Origin: Lingula anatina
Taxonomy: Eukaryota > Brachiopoda > Lingulata > Lingulida > Lingulidae
Direction: 5' to 3'
Length of the DNA stretch: 64,000 bases
NCBI RefSeq assembly: GCF_001039355.2
Contig: NW_019775214.1
Coordinates: 339,669 to 403,668, forward strand
Shown here: in pieces, positions 51,101-62,627 of the stretch
Numbering within the stretch: the stretch's first letter is position 1
How the letters are laid out: the number at the start of each line of letters is the position of its first letter
The notes under the pieces: model-generated
The model's database searches: none
What the model saw: the letters and a program-made list of their open reading frames with translations, nothing else
Told to the model about the DNA's origin: nothing
Made by a program: the position numbers and the translations under genes

Positions 51101-51463
51101 TGTATGCTAAAAATTTGGCACTAAGACAACATTTACGTTACAATGTAGCACATCAAGATGCTCCTTGCTTTGTAATGTCATGTAACCTCAGCGGTGTAGA
51201 TTTCAAATCCAACATGTTCACTCTCCATTTACATGCAGTTCTAGGGATGACATTCAAACAATTTGAAACAGTTAAAAAAGAGGCCTGCTTGGTACACTGC
51301 TTAATTCTAATGTTGCATACAATGACATTTAAAGGTTCTTTTTTTTTCACTATTTATTTCAGGTGCAGATAGTGACTACTTTGATCGATCTGCTGAAATG
51401 TCAGAAATAGATGCCAGATTAAACAGGCTCCAACAACTTATGAGATCTAATATTCCCTCATGA
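42112..51463 (+). CDS. CCDC61: CCDC61 (VFL3 homologue), centrosomal/basal-body coiled-coil protein
   Basis: Coding exons: 42112-42262, 42600-42682, 43607-43767, 44254-44359, 44519-44568, 44808-45015, 45201-45280, [8-13: 45501-45641, 45901-45977, 46578-46656, 46861-47009, 47574-47606, 47832-47913], 50342-50408, 50561-50598, 50914-50993, 51363-51463; 561 aa. Exons 8-13 recur downstream of the N at 47949 (see the duplication entry). The N-terminal domain is the SAS-6/XRCC4-type head (YYFRDVEYVV, VEVEDRLTADQWRG, IEDLTHKTGNFKQF, LLTYSDLESLRQRK, RYLILTYTVEFDRIHYPLPL). A coiled coil follows, then an RS-rich basic region with KPRFDPTAFIKEKERKKKE, and a conserved C-terminus MSEIDARLNRLQQLM. The family forms paired microtubule-binding filaments for spindle and basal-body positioning. 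The intron between 50598 and 50914 is AT-AC (U12). Exon 5 has a CAGCAG acceptor that could add one Gln. Confidence 0.95.
42634..43101 (+). repeat. seven-copy 67-69-bp tandem array of the CCDC61 exon 2 end and its donor
   Basis: Each unit holds the last 45 or so nt of exon 2 (starting at about CAGTTTACAATATTTGTCAG), the donor CAG/GTACAG and about 20 nt of intron (TGAAGATTCTTATATAAA). Donor GTs fall at 42683, 42750, 42819, 42886, 42955, 43024 and 43093. The first is the natural exon end. The other six lie in intron 2. Units are almost identical, differing by 2-nt TA indels and a few substitutions. Confidence 0.95.
43868..43893. repeat. poly-A tract in CCDC61 intron 3
   Basis: Run of 26 A on the + strand, about 100 nt downstream of the exon 3 donor. 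Confidence 0.85.
45384..50119 (+). repeat. 2.2-2.6 kb block with CCDC61 exons 8-13 present twice, junction N at 47949
   Basis: Copy 1 (45384-47939) and copy 2 (47951-50119) are near-identical through exons and introns. Copy 2 exons: 48068-48208, 48472-48548, 49149-49227, 49418-49566, 49754-49786, 50012-50093. Exon changes are few: ACA/GCA (Thr/Ala) in exon 10, GAG/GAC (Glu/Asp) in exon 13, and silent sites. Copy 1 has an extra 376-bp insertion. The single N exactly at the junction and about 1 percent divergence suggest two haplotypes laid end to end by the assembler. The block is 561 coding nt and phase-symmetric, so a true duplication would stay in frame (748 aa). Confidence 0.93.
47068..47451. 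mobile_element. 376-bp TTAA-flanked insertion (piggyBac-type MITE) in copy 1
   Basis: The sequence 47072-47447 is absent from copy 2, which keeps a single TTAA at 49625-49628. In copy 1 it is flanked by TTAA at both ends (47068-47071 and 47448-47451). The ends AGATGCATAC and (reverse complement) AGGTACATAC agree at 8 of 10 positions. TTAA target duplication with a clean empty site is the hallmark of piggyBac-family transposition. The insertion has no coding capacity, so it would be non-autonomous. It lies in intron 11 of CCDC61. Confidence 0.75.
50599..50913 (+). other. AT-AC U12-type intron of CCDC61
   Basis: The intron starts with the minor-spliceosome donor ATATCCTTT (50599-50607). It contains the branch-point consensus TTCCTTAAC at 50895-50903 and ends with AC (50912-50913), 11 nt from the branch A. 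It joins ...KSRL to LASTPDSVGT... in frame. No GT donor in the preceding exon gives the right phase. Confidence 0.85.
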
Positions 51464-52008
51464 TATTTCCCCGACTTTGGACTCCGCTCGATAACATTGC
51501 ATCAAGAGAAGCATCTGATTATTTACCAAAAGCATGTATGCTATATGTTTTTCTAGACTCAGATAGGAACACCATAAAATTAAAAAAAAAGTCATTCAAC
51601 ACTGCATGAAGTGAATGTCTAGTTTTAAATTGATTGAAAAAAGAATGTAAACATATAAATCTGTTTGAAGGCAGCTCTTATTAGATTTTATGATACAAAG
51701 AAATTGTGAATATTTGTAAAAATTGTAAGTATTTGGTAGTGAAAGTTTCTCGATTTAATTTTCAACTCCTCATTTTTCTTATATAAAATTCAGGGAATTA
51801 TGTGGTGGCATTAAGAATTTTTTGGTTTTTGTAAAATCATTGAAAATTATATTGTAATTAAAATTTTTTTAATGCAACAAAATCTGATTTGCATCGTAGT
51901 CAACAGATAAACAATTTGTAAAAATGTATAAAATTTTAATTTTTTTATATTAGTTTTAATAATAATAGCATTTTAACCTTTTATTGAAAATTAAATAGGT
52001 ACTAATAT

Positions 52009-52014
52009 AATAAA
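52009..52014 (+). terminator. CCDC61: likely CCDC61 poly(A) signal
   Basis: AATAAA 546 nt after the CCDC61 stop codon and the last such signal before the palindrome that separates it from OPA3. Confidence 0.5.
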
Positions 52015-52089
52015 AGTAACTAGTCCAAACTTTCAAATTTAGTCTCTTTGTTTGCTGCTCCATGTGTGATTATAGGCGCATTTGTAGGG

Positions 52090-52250
52090 AAGAATACAGT
52101 AAGTGTGTACACTTCACAGAACGTGTGGTACAGCCAATTTTACCCTAAACACTGGACCTATATAATATTATTTATTATATAGGTCCAGTGTTTAGGGTAA
52201 AATTGGCTGTACCACACGTTCTGTGAAGTGTACACACTTACTGTATTCTT
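52090..52250. repeat. perfect palindrome, 78-bp arms, 5-nt loop
   Basis: 52090-52167 is the exact reverse complement of 52173-52250; I checked it base by base with no mismatch. The loop area is AT-only and includes TTTATT at 52171-52176, which reads AATAAA on the minus strand. It sits between the convergent 3' ends of CCDC61 and OPA3. The cause may be a foldback element, a recent inverted duplication or an assembly/chimera artefact. Confidence 0.97.
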
Positions 52251-52301
52251 TGCTTGCTTCCATGCTTGATAATTCAAAATTCAATATTCTGTCACCCTTT
52301 G

Positions 52302-53295
52302 CTAAGACTTTCCAAATAGTGAACTTATAGCTCCATCAACAGCATGTGATACTGAACTTTGCCTTGCAAGAGAACTTGAAGTGACCTTTTTAGGTTTCTT
52401 AGCAGTTTTCACTTTTGCAGTTTTACTGGCTGCTCTGGTATTTCTTTCAACATCTGTCAATGTTTTATTCATAGTGGTTAACTCGGTTTCAAGATGATGA
52501 GAAAGTCTCATCAGTTCCCTAATTTTAGTATCCTGTTCTTCAAGTTTAAACTCCAGTGCCTGTATTTGATCTTCCAAGTCTTCTCTCACAGCTTCCCTAC
52601 TGGCCGTGCTCTTGCTGCTCTGTCTGTAACTCTCCAGACCAATCATAGCTACAGCTACACTCCATATAAATATTTCCCCCAGCATGTCTGCCCCAAGTTC
52701 TACGGCCATTTCTTCATTCAACGGTTTCACTTCTTTGGTGCTTTTGATTCCCATTAACTTCAACTTGGAGGTAGTTTCAATGCGGTGGTATTCTGTTCAA
52801 ATATATAAATGATACAGCATAACAAATAGCATATTGATCAAATTGTAGATACCTTTGAAAGTTTAAGTAAAGGACCAATTGGTTGTAAGTTGGTCTGTTC
52901 TCCTTCCAAGATCTTAAATTAGTTTTTCAAACCAAGTACTGCATGTACAGTACAGTAACTCGAGTCTTGATATACTATCAGTAATGTTGATGCTAAAATT
53001 CAACTAATACTAAACGTTAAATAATGGACATGACAGTGAGCAAAACAAGTATATCCTGCATTTACAGTTAGCAATGGCAATGTCAAAGACTGAGTTACTG
53101 CATAGATTTTACATTCTACTATTTCACTGAGTATGTCACTATTTGTGGAAGGTGTGACTTACTTTGAGCTCCCCATTTCAGCAGTCCTCTAAACTTTTCG
53201 TGGTTCTTGGCTCTAATTTTGATTTGGTTGGCAATAGGTTTACTTAGCTGTCTGATACTCAATGTCACCAATTTTATAAGAGGGAAGACTGCCAT
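52302..53295 (-). CDS. OPA3: OPA3 (mitochondrial optic atrophy 3 protein), two exons
   Basis: Minus-strand exons 53295-53163 and 52792-52302; 624 nt, 207 aa. The N-terminus MAVFPLIKLVTLSIRQLSKP is a mitochondrial-targeting-like amphipathic start. The conserved core follows (KWGAQKYHRIE ... KLKLMGI ... VKPLNEEMAVELGADMLGE), then a hydrophobic segment (IFIWSVAVAMIGLESY) and a coiled coil of about 60 residues. A basic, Ser-rich tail is longer than in human OPA3 (179 aa). OPA3 is a mitochondrial membrane-associated protein affecting mitochondrial morphology and lipid metabolism; its biochemical activity is not settled. The two-exon structure resembles the vertebrate gene. The 3' end is convergent with CCDC61. 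Confidence 0.94.
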
Positions 53296-53600
53296 GTATA
53301 ATGTTACGTGCGGTTAGCGCCAATGATGAAGAAACTACCGGAAGTTGCAATAGACATTGCTGTATGGGATCGTAGGGCAACTTATATCTTCATAAAAAAG
53401 AAAGTAAAGCATATGCTAAAGGCATAAAAATAATTGTGGGAATAACTATATATTGCCATATGATAAAATATCGCTATCACAGTATTTTGTTTTAAAAACA
53501 ACAACAATAACACATTTTATTTAGCTCTAAGCATTGACCTAATTTTTCGGAAAACAGTCTCGTTTCCGCAGTGCACCTGGGATTTGTTTGTGGAGATAGA
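53296..53600. promoter_or_regulatory. putative bidirectional promoter, OPA3 (-) and 53.6-kb exon (+)
   Basis: Three hundred bases separate the OPA3 start codon from a + strand ATG with a donor. The head-to-head layout suggests a shared promoter. No TATA box is obvious. Confidence 0.35.
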
Positions 53601-53616
53601 ATGGCTTGGCTGGGAA
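53601..53616 (+). CDS. possible first coding exon of a gene running out of the window
   Basis: ATGGCTTGGCTGGGAA followed by a consensus donor GTGAGT would encode MAWLG plus one base. It lies head-to-head with OPA3. No downstream exon is recognised up to 64 kb, so it may begin a gene with a very long first intron, or it may be chance. Confidence 0.25.
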
Positions 53617-54150
53617 GTGAGTATTGGACTTTTATGTTACTTAATCGATTACCGATATGCCTAGTCTAATTTTAAATCCCCAACCAATTGCAGCTTCATT
53701 GGTTAGTGTAAGGAAAACACATTAGTTTGAAACAAATCTAGCTGCGACCACAGCTGAATGGACAGCTGTACTAGTACCGTGAGCCGTGACGGTCCCTCTC
53801 TCGCCTCGCTGCTTATCAGAGCAGGTGCCCAGAGAGCGACACCTCACCTCTCACCTAGTTTTCGATTGTTGTGAAAATGGTGTGAAATGAGTATTTCTCT
53901 GCTATGTAGTCATTGTTTTGGTTTAATAATAGAGACGGCCCTGATATTGGGTTGAATTGATTTTTTTGCGGGGATGTTATTTTTTTCTAACACTATCACT
54001 AAAATAAATGATACATCATAACATGCATATGTATATTTAGATTATATCTATGCAGTCTTAGTTCAATTGCACATAAATTTCACCTTATCATCTCACTTCC
54101 TGTCTCTCTGCTTAGCAATAAAGTAAAAAAAAAAAGATGTTGATTTTGTG

Positions 54151-54152
<2 letters not shown>

Positions 54153-54215
<63 letters not shown>
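54153..54215. repeat. (TA)n microsatellite
   Basis: About 31 uninterrupted AT units. Confidence 0.92.
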
Positions 54216-54219
<4 letters not shown>

Positions 54220-57200
54220 TGGCCTGCTCCATATATTAATATTATTCATTACAAACAGACGTCATATATTTGGTTTATATTGGCCTTGTAAGCATAAACC
54301 AATTGGTACATTCTAACTGAGGTCCATTGATCATATATGTGACAGAAATAATAACATTTCTTCATTGAAAGATGTTATTCTATTTTAAGGGAGGAATAAT
54401 TTCTACTTGATAGTAAATGTAATATCCATTTCAAAAATGTAATGTTTTGAAAGAAAGTTGAGAGAACATTTGTTTTAAAATTAGAATAATGTCTTATAGC
54501 CAGTTTATTAATTGGCATCCACAGTGTTTTACTCAACTGAATTGTATTATGGTATAATATATTTTAGATTAACTGCCTTAATTACACTCACCCCTATGGT
54601 TGTCTTGACTACGACCATTCTGTTAAAATTTTCAAAATGCTAAATGTCAGCAACTTTTTAGCTTAAGCGTTAGGTGTATTTAATTAATTTTGGCAGATAA
54701 GTTCTGAAAATCATTAGCCATACCCTGCATAGCAGAATGACAAAGAAAAAGAAACTATTGGTAATGAAAATCTCTTCCCTTTTTCCTCCCCCTCCCCTTC
54801 TATTCTAGTGGCCTGTGCTATCATGGAAAATTTATCAAATACTAGTATGTCCATTTGAGCATGTGAGCATGTAAAACCAGTAAAATTGACAGATTATCTT
54901 AAAGGGGTTTTGCAGATCACTTTATTTAAAAACTTTTGTAATGTTTTTGAAAAGTTCAGTTTTGTTTTTACATCATTAGAGCAATTCACTGAGTTTTGGA
55001 AAGTCACGTTTAATTTCAGTTTTTGAGTGTCAATCAATATTTTGTTAGTTTTATAATGTAGTACTATACCAACAATATGAAACGTGTTTTGTTGGGATAA
55101 ATACAGTTTATCCTACTTACAGTGTGCTTAAGATAACTGAATAAACAATATGAAATCACTTTAGCACAGAATATAGAGCAATTATTGCCATGCAGGCAGC
55201 AGCGCATAAAAATATTCACTCAGGGGTTTGGATTGTTGGTCTGTAAATGCAGCTAAAAACAGTTTATTTCGCTGTGTCAAGAATCCAACTGCATCCTTTA
55301 TCTGTGCCAACATTTTAAAGGAAATTGCCCAGAAGGGGAAAAAGCTTTGTATTGAGTTGTCAAGAGAAAGGTTGCATTTGCATTAGACCATGTGAGAGCA
55401 TTCAGAGCAAACTGCTGTTGATAGCATGCACTGTTACCAGCGGGATAATCAAGTTTTAGCTCAGATGAAACCAGCAGAAGAGAAAAAAAAGCAGATCAGT
55501 GTCGCATTAAGCACGTTGGTATTGAATATATCAAGATGACATGCTGGAATGATCTCCAAGAGGAAATCAGCATTTTCTGGCTTTCAATACTGGAAACAAT
55601 AGCAGGTATAATTGGCTTTATAATATACATAAAGGATGACAAATATAAATAGAGGGTAGTATATAATTGATCGGATGCATAGGGCCTTTCTGCTTCCTCT
55701 TGAGCAAGATCATGAAGGGTAGATTAAAGGCATTTGTTTAATGGCATGCATGATGGATTTTAGAGTTCTTATCAGCTTTAGGTTGTGGTAAAGACATGAA
55801 TATCCCATTGAACTGTTTGCATTAAGGACATGATTCCAGGTGAAATGACTTGGAGTGGATTGGTTGGGGGGGGGATATGTATTTTTTTTCTAAATGAATG
55901 CAAGTTTTTTTTTCATGCTCAATATGTTAAGGGCAAACTTCATTGTCATTGATTAAATAATGAAATGTTGCTCTTGTATGTGATCTATGTATGGGTTACA
56001 TTGTTCAGGCTACAGATCTAGAAAATGCAATGGATAATAGAAACATATTGGTTATATCAGTGTTAGTATAATTTTCTCTAGTCCTGATTTCTGATTCAAC
56101 TTAACATTTCATGAAATGGCCTGAGTTGTATCTAACTGGAGTGTTTAGAGGTACACTGCTTGGTTTCCATATTGATTATTCCCGAGACACAACAGCACAG
56201 ACAGTAGCAGACAGTGCATCGAAAAGATCCTTTTCATTAGCTAATTACGGACCACCTGATGTTTGGGTAGTATGTAATATTGGGATTTCGATGAAAACCC
56301 ATCTATCACCAAGGCTTATCAGCTCTTCCAGCCGATCTAACTAAATAACAGGAAGAAAAAAAAAAGACAGTTCGGACTCATTTATATCATGTCTTTGGTG
56401 AGAACAACCAAAATTTGATAGACTTGGTCTTTTGGGACTAGTTGATATTTCAGCTGATGAAGAGGCCTGATCCAGATATTGACGTTCTCAGTAATAACCT
56501 AACATCCGATTCATTTATTACAGGGAGATATTTTTCATGTTTCGTCAGCTGTGTTTGCTTGATATTCAAACCATCAGTTGTGTACATACATACTTATTTT
56601 TTATTCTTTTTTACCCATTACCTATTGGTAGGTAATGGAAATTTCATGTTCAAGTAAGTAAAGTCTTAGAATTATGAAACTGAATAAATCTGAATGAAAC
56701 AGGTGGTTGTAGTCTGTTAATTTTTTTTTCAAAGAAAGGTGAATGCTGCAAAAGGACACATTGTAGAGTGTATTGGACCATTTTTAGTTCCATTACGTTG
56801 CTATACTTCATGGAAGATGGAACATTGACTTGATGACATCTACTCTATGCTACTCTTAATGGTGTTTTTTAAATCTTTTTCTAGAATCAGCTGCCATAGG
56901 TATCACATTACATAACCAACATTCCAGTATAATGTGAAGTAGAACCTCTTTTTTTGTAAAACCTTGGGCAAATTATGATGGGTCCAAGATAGAGACTGAA
57001 GATAATTTAACACAAGACAAGTAAAAAATGAGGGTTCTATAAATATATGTATTTATATGTATAAAAGTAATAAATAAGATAAATGGATAATAATAATAAT
57101 AATAATAGCCTGTATGGATAGATGAATAAACAGATAGAAATTAAGAAAAATATATTATAAAGAAGATTAAAACGTTGGTACCTACTGGGTGCATTGTTTT

Positions 57201-58870
57201 TGTTTTATTGAATTCTGATGACCATGAAAAGGCATTACTTAATCTGCACAAGAGAGAAGCACAGAGATGCAAGTCCAGCTAGCTATTATGGATTTTGAAT
57301 CTCTTTTCAATGTTTCTCCTGGGTTCGCCTTGATTAATAGTGTCATCTGCCTTTCCATTGATTGACTGTGTTACATTGATACTGCTGTGCTTTACTGCAC
57401 AAGTTGGCTTAGATAGGCTGATGGCTGAAAAGAGCATGTGTATTGGATGAAGGAATTATATATTCAATTTCATTTCAATTTAATCCCATATTGTACACTG
57501 AAGGGACAAAAACTCGGAAATCTGTAGGCCTTTAATTTCATTATATTTTGTCCGCCTCCCGAAGCTCTAGTGGGCCGAGTGAAGCAGTGGGTGTTGTTTG
57601 TTTCTTGTGTGGTTTTGTGGTATATGAATTTGCCATTTGTGATTTGTTGCAATTTTAGGTTACTTTAGATGTGGTTAGACTAAATGTTTTAAAAAGTGAA
57701 ACAATAATCTATTATAACAGTATGTACATCAACAGTGAGCACAGGTAGTTCCATATTGTACTTTCAAACCCAAAGACAAAGGTGGACAATTTCGTCTTCA
57801 AAAAGGGCATTAATTGTATTTTTAAATTAAAATTAAAATTGCAATTTCAGGTTAATATACAGTCATATTTACCAGAAATTTCAAAACACTATTTGCGTAT
57901 TTTGTGTAATCATAATAAAGACATCCCTCCATCTCTGTCCATTAAGCGTCATGTATGGAATCTCATTAAAAAATGTTTAATTCATTTGATGTTAATTAAT
58001 TGCAAAATTCAATTTGATTTGGCCTTAATATTTGCCTTCTGTAACATGAAGGTTGTGCTTGTACATTTAAGATGACACAGCTGATGCATTTTGTGCTATG
58101 ACACTTGACTGAAGAACTCTGCCATCATGTGTGCAGGAACATGAGGGACAATGGCTTCGTCTCATGCAATTATGTTATTTGTGCTCTCCAGAGGCCAAAC
58201 CAAATTTATTTAGATTTATTTTGCCCCAGTGTGGTTGTCGATCTGTTTCCAGCTTATTTTTTTGCTACTGGGTATTCAAAAGCTTTTTATCATTCCCAAA
58301 ACATATCTTTCTGTACTTCATTTTTTTTTTGTATCATTACTACTCTGTATCTTGTAGATAAAAGAAAATGAGGATTTTGTCCCTTATCTTAACTTCTGAG
58401 AGATAAATTGTTATTGTTTAAAGTGGATGAAAATATGCAGAAGGGAAAGGGTTTGATGAAGAGGAATAGCAGTGATGGCTAAAATAAAGGGACCCAGACT
58501 AAGGTCTATAAAATATTTACATACTTTATTTCACAACTTTTTTATATTTCTCATTTTAAAAGTGATTTTAGGGGGAATGTTTGCTGTTGAATAATAGAGT
58601 TTTTTGTTATGAAAATTTTAATACAATATTTATATTATTTTGCAGATAAAAACAAAAACTTTGGCTGTTCACAAAATTTTGAACTCCCATTCCATTGAGT
58701 GTGCAATTGATGACAATAATCAATACATGCCCCTTCATTGGCTTCCTGGTATATATAGATATAAAGTAGAGAGACTTAATAAATTGATAATAGATACAGT
58801 AATTGTATTACTACACCTCCCATTGGTGAAAACAGGATTTGCCATGGATTATAACGTACAGTGTGCGTGC

Positions 58871-58871
<1 letters not shown>

Positions 58872-58902
<31 letters not shown>
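58872..58902. repeat. (TG)n microsatellite
   Basis: About 15 TG units. Confidence 0.9.
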
Positions 58903-58903
<1 letters not shown>

Positions 58904-61902
58904 ATCTGAGGTATAGCCTGAAGAAGGAAGGAAGTATGAAGTTATTGTCATAAATGTTTTTTATTAAATTATTTTTTTATCTTTTGCCAAGTGGATTTTT
59001 TCTTCCACTGAACTTGTGGGAATATATGTCGATATGCCTGCAAATTAGCAGTTGGAAAAATTGTTTTCATAATGGTAGTTTTGGTATTATTCCAGTATTA
59101 TCTACCAAATACAAAAGAAATTTGAAGTACATATTCCAACCAGCATAATGCTAGGTATTGACAATTATATATCTTATTAATAAGCATGGTCACAAAATAG
59201 AATCTAGTGTGTGGTAACGAGTGAAACTGGTAGGTGTAAACATCTGCGCTAATCTTCTTTTGACAGTGTATTGAATCTCTAAATTGTTTTGTTATTGGAT
59301 GACAATTGTCTAGAGAGTTTCCTAGACACTGTGTGGTCAGATCCAAATAACTTATTGATCTAACTTCCTTAACATTTTGTGGGATTTCACTGGAATTACT
59401 TTGCAAAGAGTGAACTTGAAACAATGCAGTGGCACTTGTTTCACATTACCACATACGTTTTTACATCCATCCGGAGTGAGAGGCGTAAGGAATGCTTCTC
59501 ACTTTATCATTATTGAAAAATTGATTCCATTGAGAACTGAGTGGAAAGCAACAAAAACAGGAGGATGCAATGTTGAATCCGCTTTGCCCATTGGCACCAA
59601 GTGGACTTTAGTGAGGTTTCATGGTGTAGATCAAGGTAAAATCTGCTGAAAAAAATCACGTTAAAACTGATAGAAAAGGACAGCAGCAGGATGAATTGGA
59701 CATATGAACTTTTCTCCAATATGTCACTAAGGAGTGAGAATGACACAGAGGTGATGGCTGATGGCATTTTAATGGAGACTTCTCTTCCTACTCAGACAGA
59801 GGAGACATTTGTCAAGTATAGTTTTCAGGGTAAGGAGATTTTGATAACTTAAGTGATTTGCCACTGTCTCAAATTTGTCTCTTCATCTCTTGGATTAGTC
59901 TTTTCTGAATGATGATGTAACACTCTCAGAAAAGGTAGATAGAATCAATGGAGAAAATGGAAGAAAGGGATAAAGGAAAGGGCAGGGGGAAAGGAAAATG
60001 TATAGAAAAGGATATCCTGTCGCTGAAGTATGACCACCTTATTTTAGTAAAAAAAGTTTTTTTTTTTAAATAAAGTACAACTTACTCAAGAAAACAAATA
60101 TTATTTATATTTGTTGCCTCTAGTATAGTGATATTCACTTTACTAGAAATCAGTTTACTCTTAGCCCCAGAGAATGCACATCACATTTTCAATGATGTTG
60201 CAACTAAGATAACTATTTTATGATTAGCTATTTTTCCAGGAATCTTCATAATTATTGTGTTTTATGGCACTAACTACCCAAGAAAACAGAGATTATATTT
60301 TTTGCTTTGGTTTTATTCACTTACCGAAATCACATTACTCTTTGCCTTAGAGATGGAATATCCTATTTTCAGTGGATAAGCTATTTTAGAATTGGCTATT
60401 TTTCCAACAAATGTCACAAATATTGTGTTCAAAATACTCATCATACATTTATAAGGATACTGTTACCTTTCGCCAAAAACTAGTTAATTACTGCCTTGCA
60501 TACATTCTTTTGGATAACAGATAAACCTTCAGTGTTCATCAACTAAATTAATTAACATTTTCATACATGTCGTCTTATGGGTGACATCATAATTGCGATT
60601 TTAGAATAATATTGAAAAAATCATTTTCTCAAATTTCTCCTTTACCTGAGCACCAATGAACACCGTTTTAACGCCAATTTAATGACACCATTGAGTACTT
60701 TAAAACCATGCCAGCGATTTCTCTTAAATGCCTTAGTTCAGATTTTATTGTTGATAAAGCAAAATATAGTCTTTGTATAATCTATAATAAGGGGCCCATG
60801 ACTCCATAACAAAAACAAATTGACACGGGATCGTAGCCTATACACGTGACTTGTGGTCAACTCTGCCCATTTTTGTGATAAAATCTTTTTCAGGGATGAA
60901 GTTATGCTCCATAGCGATTTATCTCACATCAAAATAGAAATGTGTTAAATTGATGATTAAAGCTTGAATTGCCTATGTTTACACATTGCAACAAGAAATA
61001 TAAACGCCTACATTTTATATTTTTCGAGGAGATTTCTATTGTTTTACATCAGCTCAAAGATTGTTACATTATTGCATAATTAGATTCAGGAAAAACCTCA
61101 CTTTTGATATCTGGATGATAATAAAGGTTACAAAACCTTTAAAATTGGCAGTCAGTTTTCTTAAGGTTATGTTGGCATGTGAAAATGTTTTACTAGGGTT
61201 TCTGTGTTTATATTCTTAGTTGTATTATAACAGGAATGCTTAGAAATTGACGTTCTTTTGATAAAAGTATAAAATTACAAATTTTGTTTTATCACAGTAT
61301 AAATTGCATTCTGTATGCAGGTCAGTAAGAAAAGCATGCCTTTAAAAAGGACATGAATAAATAATGAGAAAGGCTGTAATCAATTTTTGTGCATTGCAGA
61401 CAGAAAAGATTAATACATGGTGTGTCAAAAATCCTGGTATTTAATGGATGTGTTACATGTTACAGTGACGATGATAGGTATTGGAGAATTTTTACAAGGC
61501 AGAATACGCTGAGAACAAACTACAGCAATAAAACAAAATTTAAACAAATATAATATTATATCTAATCAACATGATTAGAAGATTCTTAATTTAGGTCAGA
61601 AAATTCATAAATAAATACCATGAATAACTTAAATTGATTAAAATTTCTGAGGTTATGAAATGTTCAGAAAAACCAGTGTGGTGTGTGTTTGACACTTTTT
61701 GGCTGACTTTTTGACAGAAGATCCCCTTTTTATTCTGTGATTAGTCTCCTGTTGATGACATGATATGTGTCAGTGCAATTAGGGAACAATATGATGTTAG
61801 GAAGTTACTGCCTATATCTTATTTATGAACAACAGATAACATGTAACAGCCTTCCAATGCAGGAGCTAGATTAAATAGCAATGTAATTTATTGAAAATGA
61901 TA

Positions 61903-61929
61903 ACACACACACACACACACACACACACA
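61903..61929. repeat. (AC)n microsatellite
   Basis: About 13 AC units. Confidence 0.9.
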
Positions 61930-62627
61930 GGTCTTTTAGCACAATGCTACTTTTGCAACATTGTAAAGACTACTTGTTGGGCTTGAAATTTTGTTTTCCA
62001 ATATATGTATGCTTTGTTGATTAATCATTGGTTCAGTTTGTTAATGTGACTAAAAATATACCTAGCCTGTCTCCAGTCATATACCAGTATTACATAAAAC
62101 ATCACACACATATCCAGGTTCTATCATATTATTTTCCATATGCTATCACCACACTGTCAGCAAAGTGGCATAGTAATACTTTATTCTAGAAGTGTGATGC
62201 ATTTTGATGTAGTGCAAAATGTACTAACAAGTCAAAAATGAAAGTGTTCAGTTGCCACTGTTAAAGCTAAGATATGTCAATGTGTCTTACAGTGAAAACT
62301 TTGAAATTATTATTTAAAGAGAAAAGATCTTGTTTTCAACATACTCATAAAATCACCAGCTTTTCTGAATTTTCTTCTAAGTCAGGAAGAGTCGTGTAAA
62401 TATGTTAATTTGCTTGCATTCAGCAGGAGTCCCCCCGGAGTTGGATTGATCTATGTAGAACAGTAGTTTTATATATTGAGTATGTGCCCTATGCAGTGGC
62501 CTTACAGGTCCCACTTATCCACTCGACCTTCTACCCGGGTCACAGATCTATAAACTTTTCTATTAAAAAATCAATCCGTGGCCTTGGTAGAGGGTAGATC
62601 CACTCCACATTGAGGGCTTGTATCATA

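Larger units (their letters stand above)
53617..62627. other. 9-kb region without recognisable genes
   Basis: AT-rich. I tested the longer open frames (for example 56111-56344, 57782-58075, 58640-58909 and 59377-59649 on +); none resembles a protein family or carries convincing splice sites. Microsatellites are listed separately. A short perfect hairpin (CCATTACCTA/TAGGTAATGG) lies at 56615-56638. The region could be a long intron of the gene starting at 53.6 kb, or intergenic. Confidence 0.45.

Noticed and set aside
53617-62627. Several 60-108-codon frames
   Set aside because: They show no domain signature, no convincing splice sites and AT-rich chance composition.
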